This document shows positions 10,201 through 18,600 of a stretch of DNA of 64,000 nt, one piece after another; within the stretch, counting starts at the first letter, position 1, and each line of letters begins with the position of its first letter. Below the pieces are notes generated by a model. That model ran no database searches and was not told the DNA's origin. It was given only the letters and a program-made list of their open reading frames with translations. Position numbers and translations under genes: made by a program. Source of the stretch: CASFRF01 sp031549345. GTDB taxonomy: Bacteria > Verrucomicrobiota > Lentisphaeria > Victivallales > Victivallaceae. The stretch lies in contig JAVBPY010000011.1 of the NCBI GenBank assembly GCA_031549345.1, forward strand, positions 27,038 through 91,037, given 5' to 3'.

Positions 10201-11467
10201 CCACAAACAGCCCGTCCGGCTGGAAATCCGACACGGAAAGAGTCAGGCCATCCGAAACGACCGGTACGTCGGAAGAGAGCGCGGTCATGTCGCGGACAAT
10301 CGCATGCATAAAACCATCGACACCCGGCGACGTCGCCATCGCACCGTCGTTCCAGTTCCCGCCGAAGACATACACCCTGCCGTTCGCGCTGCGCCCGGAA
10401 ATAAGCAGCGGCATTCCCTGGCGGGTTGCGGCGACAATGCGCCAGTCGGAGTTGTTCAGGGGCTTTTCGTACTTCAAAAAATCGTAACGGTGAAGACTGT
10501 TCTCAATGGGGGCGCCGGGGAGGTGCAAATCGTACGCCCAGTTCAGCGCCACAGGGGACGAAAAATCGACCGCCGCGCCGTCGCGCCGGAAGCGGCCCTC
10601 TTTGGTGCTCCAATCATTGAAGGGGACGAGTTTTTCGATTTCCGGCAGAACCCGGCACGGTACATCCATGTTCAGGACAACGGTTTTCCCCGCCGCGACG
10701 GCCTTGGATATTTTCCGCGCCGTTTCGGCCTGGTCGAGGCGCGAGCCGATGAATTGCAGCGGAGCATCCGCGTTGGAGGCATCGGAAAACTCATACCGGA
10801 ACCCCGCCGCATTCAACGCCTTGACCATCGCCCCGGAAGGAACAGTGTCCACAAAAGAGGCGATGTTCTTCAAGCCGGCGGCTTGGTTTGGAAGTTCGAC
10901 AAGGGAAAAATCGTTCACCTTCAATCTCTGCGGCGTGGCGGTGTTCTCGACGCGCATCGCGAAGACAAGTTCGATCGCGTCGATCCTTTGTTTCCCCCCG
11001 GAGGGTTTGAGCTGGAAACGGAGCATGGGCGTGTTGGCGCTGTCCAGCGTCGTAACGCCGTTGAATGCAACATCATTCAATTTCAGGTAGGACGAAAGGA
11101 GTCCGCGGCGGGTCAGCCCCGCGCCATGCATGTTGATTCCGAAGTTCGCGTGAAGCAGAAGGCTGGAACGTTCCAGCTCCTCCATTTTCAGAACGATGCC
11201 GAATTCGGCGGGAACCGATCCCTCCGGGCGGGCCAGAGCGGTGTTCAGGAGCTTCACTTCCGGGGAATTCGCATCGAAGCGGCCGACAAAGTCGCTGCCC
11301 AAATTTCCCACGCTCCCGCCGGAGGTTTCCGCCAGTTCCGTTCCGCCGGGGCTTTTACGGATGATCGCACCGTTCCGGTCCATTCCCCCGCACTGAAACT
11401 CCGGCACGGCACCGGAGGCCGCCGTACCGCAAAGGGCCAAGGCCCCCCATCCAAGCATCTTCAACAT
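7259..11467 (-). CDS. Very large secreted protein with barrel-like and beta-galactosidase-trimerisation-like regions
   Basis: 1402 residues with a signal peptide ending near SGAVPE. Roughly residues 25-810 are beta-rich, consistent with several sandwich domains (a DNGPTNCAMKELEIYGWP segment is discoidin-like). Residues about 820-1150 are rich in Trp, Tyr, Asp and Glu (WYNYDSFGRG, FTFETHGSF, GWINSEANQWWY) and resemble a TIM-barrel hydrolase with candidate acids in FETHG and NSEAN. Residues about 1185-1300 resemble the Rossmann-like trimerisation domain of GH42-type enzymes (PLVLLDASDW, GASVIAFGGDD). I cannot name the family. Start ATG 11467 follows AAGGAACC. Position inside a CAZyme operon suggests a polysaccharide-active enzyme. 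Confidence 0.8.
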   Translation of the reverse strand: MLKMLGWGALALCGTAASGAVPEFQCGGMDRNGAIIRKSPGGTELAETSGGSVGNLGSDFVGRFDANSPEVKLLNTALARPEGSVPAEFGIVLKMEELERSSLLLHANFGINMHGAGLTRRGLLSSYLKLNDVAFNGVTTLDSANTPMLRFQLKPSGGKQRIDAIELVFAMRVENTATPQRLKVNDFSLVELPNQAAGLKNIASFVDTVPSGAMVKALNAAGFRYEFSDASNADAPLQFIGSRLDQAETARKISKAVAAGKTVVLNMDVPCRVLPEIEKLVPFNDWSTKEGRFRRDGAAVDFSSPVALNWAYDLHLPGAPIENSLHRYDFLKYEKPLNNSDWRIVAATRQGMPLLISGRSANGRVYVFGGNWNDGAMATSPGVDGFMHAIVRDMTALSSDVPVVSDGLTLSVSDFQPDGLFVEVKNPSEKAARGVLSYQVATWEREILNAETVEFEVAAKATKKITLRERGAFKGDAKIAELGSSIPYRRIRAAFLMEGRSKVANELRADVSIAPIVALSLSENSASWPKEAVREEIDNASDGTIGKRFVWPVGSVPEVTISVFNRLTNIAPLAVARDEKTPDNPTTPGLNDLSLSRGNVRQKGKNQGGWSGPILPAHLLSLTWNHPVVVASLGIETYGPFRFENRTSPGALELTADGTSLLKVDPLQFTANGSELYSRFYGAFSPKTARRIELGMSKMNSLTLGHLDNGPTNCAMKELEIYGWPVEENVKFEGTLEVSATDLVSGKTSVLLNEKILLPAYSRKDITLKFPTGDSFGPVRYDVIVRDGAKTVASARCEALYITPGHPAVVNKKTLGEWEVGLLCTPGWYNYDSFGRGMKDWAQGWGGPHDQIWALTHGLMEIGSRSVDNPARMLTTDGRNCHYTNPWRHLPDGTLGWDLTIEKILQDMLTGRHRGQKSVWVVGSDRWNGMPVGSMFGWDTFVRFDQYLRKSTGKGLAARSRQGISQEIMTKYADLWQRWNMEEYAKIIEDTRKMFADKGIKFTFETHGSFPLAGGELGDRLGATHAGVGTDLFWELRNQDLYWSLGTRFAIVAANPNLSSGTYKQWGWINSEANQWWYSNNGPVEPSRRQWYSTYFMGRVDSTGKFLPYHVLGYGLQGGVSTKFHKHEIENSERTFNFTRQVRPEAPAGYGFIVSWDSHVRRMSAVGGTLGFGLYASGGSENQLEHRMGKLYEKLVKNGLPIGFVSSSHALQNWKGKSPLVLLDASDWQGKELETITRLHNAGASVIAFGGDDRRPEALRFWTSGATKKKAGALEYYVRRSAGKAPLIYCPLNGTQLPAGDMALLLAEFGKLCKMEISVKPQMVVNPFISHGALFLALGSIADQSGTAEIAFNPVDFNPAFAGKALRVIDLDEMNELRSEGGVYKFPAAASAGRMLMIVEKK

Positions 11468-11502
11468 GGTTCCTTGTTCCCTTCCTGAAAAAAATCCACG
11501 CC

Positions 11503-12288
11503 TTACAGCGAATACTGAAAGTGCCGCCGCGCGTAGAGATACGCGTTCGAATTCCCGTTGTGGTTCATTTGCAACGAATTCAGCGAAAAGACGGAACCGG
11601 TTACGGACAACACATTCTTACTCCCGTCGGCATGCCCGTTGGTCGTCTCGTTGGAAAATCCCCACCATGTTGTGCTCACCCCGCCACGGTGTCCGACGAT
11701 ATAGTCGGCCGATCCCGACTGGGAGGGATTGAAGTGATCCGCAAGCAAGGCGACTTCGGAAAGGGTCGCCGTTTTACGCCAGTCGCTGCCGCCGACCCAG
11801 GGTTTGATCCGGTCGATAAACAACAGTGTGTTGATATCAAGGCCAAGCCCGCCGTTGAGGCAGTAACTCCGCCGCGACGGCCGTCCCGCCGCCGTGGAAT
11901 CGATATCCAACGGACACTTGAAATTCTTCGTCTTCGGATCGGGCATGTCTCCCCCCTGAATCCCCACGGTGCCGTTGTTGTACGGTAAATCCAGATTGCA
12001 CGCAGGCCAGGGATTGGAGCGGCCCATGTAGGTAAGGAGCGAAACGTCCCAGGTGAAGCCGTAACTCCGCGTCCGCCCAACGGCGGGCGGAAACACGTTG
12101 ACCCGAAAATCGCCGCTGTAGAGCGACGCGCCCAACCCCATTTGCTTAAGATTGTTGATGCAGCCGACATTCTTGGCTTTATCCCGCGCCTTGTTCAGTG
12201 CGGGGAGAAGCATGGAAGCGAGGATCGCGATGATCGCGATTACCACAAGAAGTTCGATCAAAGTGAAGGTATCCTTCTTTCTTCTCAT
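11503..12288 (-). CDS. Pseudopilin-like protein, type A (copy A1)
   Basis: 261 residues. A short basic leader (MRRKKDT) precedes FTLIELLVV and a hydrophobic helix, the class III prepilin N-terminal methylation motif with Glu at +5. The residue before the predicted cleavage site is Thr, not the canonical Gly. The C-terminal globular part carries RIKPWVGGSDWRKTATLSE and GHADGSKNVLSVTGSV, a relative of the H-x-DG processing-associated motif. Closely resembles the copy at 13233-14066 and much less the two type B copies. Such proteins usually form a periplasmic or surface fibre; the ligand is unknown. Strong GGGAG Shine-Dalgarno. Confidence 0.9.
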   Translation of the reverse strand: MRRKKDTFTLIELLVVIAIIAILASMLLPALNKARDKAKNVGCINNLKQMGLGASLYSGDFRVNVFPPAVGRTRSYGFTWDVSLLTYMGRSNPWPACNLDLPYNNGTVGIQGGDMPDPKTKNFKCPLDIDSTAAGRPSRRSYCLNGGLGLDINTLLFIDRIKPWVGGSDWRKTATLSEVALLADHFNPSQSGSADYIVGHRGGVSTTWWGFSNETTNGHADGSKNVLSVTGSVFSLNSLQMNHNGNSNAYLYARRHFQYSL

Positions 12289-12318
12289 ACATCTCCCTAT
12301 TTCTGCTGTACGGTTCTT

Positions 12319-13182
12319 TTATTTCACCCGGTAATCGAAATACCAGCGCGCATAGGCATTGGTAAGATCCGAAGCCTTCAGCATATTGACGTTACCGACA
12401 AACGAAAGCGCATTCCGGCTCCCGTCCGGGTGCCCCAAAAGTTGCGGATTGAAGTCCCCCGCGCCGATCGCCGTGTTGTAGAAACCTGCGTAAGAGGTTC
12501 CGATTCCACCCGTAAAGCCGACGTAGAAATCCGCACCACCCGGATCGGTGGGGGCCGTCGCGCGCGGGGTAATAAGGAACCGATCGGAGATCAGCGTGAT
12601 CTTGGAAAGCGTGAACCCAGGGTCAGAGCCTCCGCCGGGCCCCTTGAAGGCGTCGAGATCGAGCGGGACGGCGATGTTCATCCGCATGTCGTTGTTGTAC
12701 CCGTGATTCACCGTATAGCTGCGTCGCGAAACACGCGCCGGAGCGCCGGTCGCGGACATATCCGTATCGAACGGGCAGGCGAAATTCTTCGTTTTCGGGT
12801 CATTCATATCTCCGGGCTGCGTGCCGCCGTTTGCAAAACTGGTGCCGGTGGTCGGGACGTGGCGGTACGCCAGAGTCATATCACAGTTGGGATAGAGGTC
12901 CTTGCCGGAGCGTCCCATATAGGTCAACAACGTAACATCCCATGTAAATCCCCAACTCCGGGCGCGTCCTGTGCGCGGCGGAAACACGTTGCGCGGGTAA
13001 TCGGCGGAATACGTCGCCGCGGCAACGCCGATCTGCTTGAGTTTGTTGACGCACGTGATGTTCTTCGCCCGATCCCGCGCCTTGTTCAGCGCCGGAAGGA
13101 GCATGGAAGCGAGAATCGCGATGATCGCAATCACCACCAGAAGTTCAATCAGGGTGAAGCGGCTTTTCTTTTTCAACACCAT
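12319..13182 (-). CDS. Pseudopilin-like protein, type B (copy B1)
   Basis: 287 residues with leader MVLKKKSR followed by FTLIELLVV and the long hydrophobic helix ending SMLLPALNKARDRAK. Arg, not Gly, precedes the cleavage position. Distinguishing type B features are PLDLDAFKG, an aromatic GTSYAGFY stretch and GHPDGSRNALSFVGNV. The closest relative in the window is 14087-14920. GGAGGATGGT gives a strong ribosome-binding site, and the gaps to both neighbours are 30-50 bp, indicating one operon. Probably inserted in the inner membrane by its N-terminal helix, then assembled if a prepilin peptidase accepts it. Confidence 0.9.
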   Translation of the reverse strand: MVLKKKSRFTLIELLVVIAIIAILASMLLPALNKARDRAKNITCVNKLKQIGVAAATYSADYPRNVFPPRTGRARSWGFTWDVTLLTYMGRSGKDLYPNCDMTLAYRHVPTTGTSFANGGTQPGDMNDPKTKNFACPFDTDMSATGAPARVSRRSYTVNHGYNNDMRMNIAVPLDLDAFKGPGGGSDPGFTLSKITLISDRFLITPRATAPTDPGGADFYVGFTGGIGTSYAGFYNTAIGAGDFNPQLLGHPDGSRNALSFVGNVNMLKASDLTNAYARWYFDYRVK

Positions 13183-13232
13183 ACCATCCTCCTGTACTTT
13201 TATTAGGTTATTCGTCCTCTATGACGCATCGA

Positions 13233-14066
13233 TCAGTTGAACGAGTAATTCAAATTCCGCCGCGCCTCAAGATATGCGTTCGAGTTTCCCCGGTGATCCA
13301 TCTGAAGCGCGCTGAGCGCAAAGACCGATCCGGTCGGGGCAAGGAAATTTTTCGTCCCATCCGCATGTCCGTTCGTCGGCAGGTTGTTGTAATTCCACCA
13401 CGTCGTGCACTGGCCGCCGGTGTAGCCGACAATATTATTCGGCACCGCAGGCTGCGTGGAGTCGTAAGCATCCCCAATAAGCCCGATTTCGGAAACCGTC
13501 GCCGTCTTGCGCCAATCGGAACCGCCGACCCAAGGCTTGATCCGGTCCAAATTCAGCGGAACATTGTTGGCGGAAAGGCCCGCCGGAACGTTGGTGGTGG
13601 GCAGCCCGCCCGCCCCATTGAAGCAGTAGCTGCGCCGCGAGGGCCGCCCGGCGTATGTGGAGTCAACGTCCAGGGCGCACTTGAAGACTTTGGTCTTCGG
13701 GTCAGGCATATCGCCCGATTGGACGCCCGGATTCCCGCCGACGCCATTGTTGTATGGCTTGCTCATATCGCAGGCCGCCCAAAGATCACTCGTCGAGCGC
13801 CCCATATACGTCAGCAGAACAACATCCCACGTGAACCCCATGTTCCGCGTACGTCCGGTCATGGGAGGAAATAAATTGTTCCTGTAATCGCCGCCGTAAG
13901 AGGTCATGCCGACCCCGATTTGTTTAAGCGCATTGATGCATCCCGCTTTCCGCGCATGGGTCCGCGCCTTGTTTAAGGCAGGGAGGAGCATGGACGCGAG
14001 AATGGCTATGATCGCGATCACAACCAGAAGTTCGATCAAGGTAAAACCGTTCCTAGCTTTTCGCAT
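13233..14066 (-). CDS. Pseudopilin-like protein, type A (copy A2)
   Basis: 277 residues from ATG 14066 with a GAGGAGCGAGG ribosome-binding site. A longer frame extends upstream, but the pilin motif lies at the chosen start. The leader MRKARNG followed by FTLIELLVV has the canonical Gly before the cleavage site, the only one of the four copies to do so. Shares LDRIKPWVGGSDWRKTATVSE and NGHADGTKNFLAPTGSV with copy A1, and both end in an aromatic/asparagine tail. Its intact cleavage site makes it the best candidate for a conventionally processed subunit. Confidence 0.9.
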   Translation of the reverse strand: MRKARNGFTLIELLVVIAIIAILASMLLPALNKARTHARKAGCINALKQIGVGMTSYGGDYRNNLFPPMTGRTRNMGFTWDVVLLTYMGRSTSDLWAACDMSKPYNNGVGGNPGVQSGDMPDPKTKVFKCALDVDSTYAGRPSRRSYCFNGAGGLPTTNVPAGLSANNVPLNLDRIKPWVGGSDWRKTATVSEIGLIGDAYDSTQPAVPNNIVGYTGGQCTTWWNYNNLPTNGHADGTKNFLAPTGSVFALSALQMDHRGNSNAYLEARRNLNYSFN

Positions 14067-14086
14067 ACCTCGCTCCTCTTGTTGAA

Positions 14087-14920
14087 TCACCGGCGGCGGT
14101 AATCGTAACTCCAGCGTCCGAGGCTGCCGGCGTTGGATAGTTCGGCGATACGCAACGAAAAAACGTTTCCGGTGAAGGAAAGGTTGTTTCTCCCGCCATC
14201 CGGATGCGTCCGGAATTGCGCATTGACGTTGGGGTTGGTGATCGCGGTCGCATACCATCCGGCGTAATCTTTGGAATTGTCGATGTATCCGACATAGTTT
14301 CTCGACTCGGTGGAAGATCCCGATAAAAAGTAATCGGCGACCAAGGCGATCTTGGAAAGCGGCGTGAATTTGTCCGCTCCTTTGTAGGCATCAAGATCAA
14401 GCGGTTCTCCCCTGAATTTCAGGCTCGTTCCACTGTTCATGCCGTCGTTGAAGTTGTAGCTGCGGCGGGACGGACGCGTCCCGTCCGAAGTATAGACGCC
14501 GTAGACGTCCAGCGGGCAGGCAAAAGCCTTGGTCTTGGGATCGTTCATATTTGAAGGCTGCGTATAACCGTTTGTTTCCCCGCTGCGGGTCGCATTCGGA
14601 ATTTTATTGTAGAGCTGAGCCGTATCGCAGGTCGAGTAATATTCCTTGATAATACTCTTTCCCATCGACTGCAAAAGAAACACATCCCAACTGAAGCCCC
14701 AATTGCGCCCCCATCCATAACGGGGCGGAAACACATTACGGGGATAGTCCGAAGAGTATACGCCGACCGCGATCCCGATTTGCTTAAGATTGCTGACACA
14801 GGCGATGTTCTTCGCCCGGTCGCGCGCCTGGCTCAGCGCCGGAAGGAGCATGGACGCGAGAATGGCTATGATCGCGATCACCACCAGCAGCTCGATGAGC
14901 GTGAAATGTTTCTTTTTCAT
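14087..14920 (-). CDS. Pseudopilin-like protein, type B (copy B2)
   Basis: 277 residues. A very short leader (MKKKH) sits before FTLIELLVV, with His at the residue preceding the cleavage position. Type B signature: EPLDLDAYKG, DYAGWYATAI and THPDGGRNNLSFTGNV. Paired with type A copy A2, as B1 is paired with A1. First of the four pseudopilin genes in transcription order, 11 bp after the LamG-like gene. GAGGTGAAGG lies upstream as ribosome-binding site. Confidence 0.9.
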   Translation of the reverse strand: MKKKHFTLIELLVVIAIIAILASMLLPALSQARDRAKNIACVSNLKQIGIAVGVYSSDYPRNVFPPRYGWGRNWGFSWDVFLLQSMGKSIIKEYYSTCDTAQLYNKIPNATRSGETNGYTQPSNMNDPKTKAFACPLDVYGVYTSDGTRPSRRSYNFNDGMNSGTSLKFRGEPLDLDAYKGADKFTPLSKIALVADYFLSGSSTESRNYVGYIDNSKDYAGWYATAITNPNVNAQFRTHPDGGRNNLSFTGNVFSLRIAELSNAGSLGRWSYDYRRR

Positions 14921-14931
14921 TGGCCTTCACC

Positions 14932-15642
14932 TCAGTTGGAGATTACCACGTTGTCCACGGCGATAACCAGCGCGCCGTCGCGGCCGCCGATCGCCTGGCC
15001 GGAGCGGAAGCGGAACAAACGGAAGGCATTCGCAAGGTTGACTTTCACCTTCTCCGCCTTCAGCTCTCCATCGATTTTCAGTGCGAGTTCGGAAGCGGCG
15101 AAGTCCACCGTAAACTCAAACTTGTACGCCTTGCCGAGCTCGAAGCTCCCTACGGAAATCTTCTGTCCGCCCGCGGGAACCAACTCCATCGTCCGCCCAT
15201 CCGGCGCATGGAAGCCGAAGTTCAGGAACGCAAAATCCACACCGGCGTTCCCCGTCAGACGGATGCTGCACGCCGTTTCCGGTTTGCCGTCGCTGGATCC
15301 GCGGTATTCGACCGGACAGAAATCAAACGAAATCCGCAACGTTCCGGAAGTAACAAGGTTGTTGCCGCCATCGAAAATCAATTCCGACCCGGCGGTGTTG
15401 CTCAGGCCGAAATCCAACAAAAGCGGCTGATCCGTGAGTCCTCCGGCGCTTTTGACCACGGCGATTTTCCCCTGCTCGATGACCTTGGCCGTCGTGGGGC
15501 GTGTCGCGGTCGCGTTTTTGTTGAAACGCTCCACGGCAGGGGCCTTTTCCAACTCCATGTCGTTGAAGTCGACCTTGAAGAACTCCGCCGCCTGCGTCCC
15601 AAGAGCAAGCAGCCCACCGGCGATAAAAATTCCAATCTTCAT
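14932..15642 (-). CDS. Secreted LamG/concanavalin-like beta-sandwich protein
   Basis: 236 residues from ATG 15642, nine bases after AAGGAG; an ATG three codons earlier abuts that site and is unlikely. Signal peptide MKIGIFIAGGLLALGTQAAE. The mature part is a single jelly-roll with typical LamG strands (LRISFDFCP, AYKFEFTVDFAASELALKIDGE, ALVIAVDNVVIS). Such domains usually bind carbohydrate or act as the structural part of surface proteins. No catalytic residues seen. Its start is 13 bp from the end of the large GH-A-like gene, so the two are co-transcribed. Confidence 0.8.
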   Translation of the reverse strand: MKIGIFIAGGLLALGTQAAEFFKVDFNDMELEKAPAVERFNKNATATRPTTAKVIEQGKIAVVKSAGGLTDQPLLLDFGLSNTAGSELIFDGGNNLVTSGTLRISFDFCPVEYRGSSDGKPETACSIRLTGNAGVDFAFLNFGFHAPDGRTMELVPAGGQKISVGSFELGKAYKFEFTVDFAASELALKIDGELKAEKVKVNLANAFRLFRFRSGQAIGGRDGALVIAVDNVVISN

Positions 15643-15655
15643 TGTATGCATCTCC

Positions 15656-18600
15656 TTATTTCTCAAAAGAAAATTCAATTTCATTGGTGTACGATTGCTT
15701 CCAGTCCGGACTGAACGTCATGCCGCCGGGGCGGGTGGCCGCGCGGCCATCACCGAACTCGATCGATGCCGCGCCTTCGCGGTTCGCGCGGAAGGAGAGT
15801 TTGACCGGTTTGCCCGCATCGCGCAATGCCTTGACTTCCGGCATCTCGGACCACGGAATCGCCGCTTCGATCAAACGCATGTTCCCTTCGTAATTAATTA
15901 CGAGTTTACCTCCCTCCGCGGCCCCTTCCCACGGAGCCTTCGGCTGGCGCGGGTAGAAATGCTTGCGCGGCGCTTCCGGCGCTTCCAAGCGCCAGATTTC
16001 CGTGCCGCCGCCGTACTCCGGCGCCACGCGATTCAACGCGAACTGACGGTCGCTCGAACGGTAGTTGATAAAGCCGAACGGCGTTCCGGGCAAGGTTGCG
16101 AGCATCACTTTGTCCTGGTCGGCGGGAATCGAGTTGAACGCGAGCTGGAAGCCCGCCTTGCCGCTCGACGCGCCGTCGGGGAGGATCGGCCGTTTGCGGT
16201 AACTGAAGCGCCGCACGTCGGCGGGCCATTTGTGTTCACGGAACGTTTCGTCGTTCCGGAGCTTGAACGCAATGCCCGGCTCCACCTTCGCGATGTCCGC
16301 TCCGGGGAGAATATAACCGAGCTTGCCGAAGCGTCCGCGCCAAAGGCCGGGCTTGTTTTCATCGAGCCCCAGGAAGGAAGCCTGCGCAGCGTTTTTCGTG
16401 TTGCGTTTGACCTTGGTGTCAGTATATTCGTCGAAGAAAAGTCCCGCGATGCGCCCCGACTCACGGTGCCACGGACGGAGATTCACCACCTCCAGCGAAA
16501 CCTTGCCCGCCGCCGCGAACGAGACGAACGCGCCGGTGTTCACATTCCAAACCTGCCGCCCCGCCAGCTCGCGCCCTGTCGCGCTGTCCATCATCCGGAC
16601 GGAGCAGAGGCGGCCGCTGCGGAAATCCGCGTACGGAATGTACGCCGTAACGGTTGTCAACTTCTCCGTCGGGAGCTCCAGATCGTAACGGATGCGGTCG
16701 ATCTTCGAGCGGATCGTTCCGGCGAGGCGTTTGCCGTCGGGCGATTCGACGCGCGCGGCGGCCGCGTCCTCGTTCTGCACCTCGAAAACGAAGGTTTTAT
16801 CTTTCACGTAATCGCGGCTCACTTCCGGGTAGAAGAACTCATCCCAATCCGCCGTCGCGAAACGGAGCGTCCCTTTGTCTTGCACCGTATCGGTGATCTG
16901 CGCGGCCACATAGAAATACTCGTCGTCGGCGGCAAAACGGACTTCCGCCTGACCGCCGCGTTTGAAATCGGTAACTTTATCGAACGGAAGCCAAGCCGCT
17001 TCCATCTGCGTACGCGCGGCGTTGTCGGAGCTCAACGCGCGCTGGGGAAGAACATCCTTCCAATCGTCGAATTTGCCATCCACCTCGATGGTCCGTTTGG
17101 CGATGCGATTCACGCGCATGGTATCTTCCGCCTCGGCCATGCCGTCCTTGCCCGCATCGTAACGGAAGCTGGCGCGGTAGAAATTTTCCGGATCGGCGTT
17201 GCCGCCGACGATCTTCACAAGCACTTCGCGCCGCTCAAACGGCCCAAGATTCAGCTCGGCGGGATATTCGAGCTTCAACGCGCCGATGGAGATATCCAAT
17301 TTTCCTTTCAGCGTCCGGTTCAACATATTGTGCGCCTCGAGTTTCAGCACCGATCCGGGAACCACCGGCGCCAGGAAGTCATGGGGAATCAGCTCCGTCG
17401 GGACGATCCCGTAAAGCTGCCCGGCGACGGCCGCCTTCGCCAGCTTCGCAAATCCACCCGGTTCCTTCGAACGCAAAAACCAGCTCCCCGAATCCAGGCC
17501 GAGGCGGTAAAGAGCGCCTTGCGGTTTCACTTCGTTCCCGTAAATGTCGTAGACACCGTACGAAGGATCGGCGGAAAATTCGAAGTACACCCCCTCAGGC
17601 ATCCAGGTCTGGCGAAACGCTTCTTCCCAATTCGCCAACAAATTGCCGTCGTTGAGCTTAAGGTGCGGCATCCGGCGGCGGAGTTCGTCGAACGCGGCCT
17701 TCCACTCCGGCGTTCCGGGGCGCATGGCGGCAACGTGTGCGCGCCACTGTTTTTTGGCCTTTACTTCGGAAAGGGCCACCTGCCGCGAATACGGGGCGCG
17801 ATCGCCGAAAATCCGCGAAAGATCCCCGGAAAGCACAATAGTCCTATCTTCGGAAGCCTTGCCGAACCAACGCTTCAGAAACGACGGGGATTCTTCTTCA
17901 TCCAATCCCTTGAATTCAAACAGCCATGGAAGGCCGTCCTGGATCATCACCTTTTCGAACAAACGGTTGCCGATGTAATGCTGCGTCGCCGCGACGGCGG
18001 CGGCCATCGGGTACGCAATCAACGGGAGCTCGACAGTCTGCTCGCCCTTCTCGGTCAAAATCCGCTCGGTCTTGTTCCCGCGTCCGTGGTGGGGATTGTT
18101 TCCGAACGCATAACCATTGAAGAATCCCATCGAACGGTCGTACCCCGCGGCGCGGTTGGCCGCAATGGTCGTGGCGAGCACATCGTCGGCGTTGCCGACC
18201 CAGCTTTCCGTATCCCAAATGAGGACGCGACCGCCGGAACGGTTGATCCAGTCGCGGTACAGACTCGGCGAAGAAAGGCCTTGATAATGGATGCTGCAAA
18301 AATCAAAATACTTCATGAATTCCTGCGAACCATCCGGGAAAAGTTTGTCCAACGTATTGCTGGAAGAATCGCACCCGCCGACAAGGACGCGCACGTTGCC
18401 GTCTTTCTCCGCCTGACGCGTCGCTTCGCCCATGATCTTATAAAGCTCGCGATAGCGGAGCATGTCCGCGCCCCAACCGGAGATGGAGATGCCTTCCCAG
18501 GGCTCGTTCCAAAGCATGATTCCGTTGACAGGCCCTTTCGGCCAGCCGTATTTAACCATGATATCGTAGAGAAATTTACGGTAATCTTCGTCGTATTTCG

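Noticed and set aside
7010..11488. A 1492-codon open frame on the plus strand
   Set aside because: Antisense of the large secreted protein, which has a signal peptide, ribosome-binding site and operon context. The plus-strand reading is rich in Arg, His and Pro, typical of a mirror frame.
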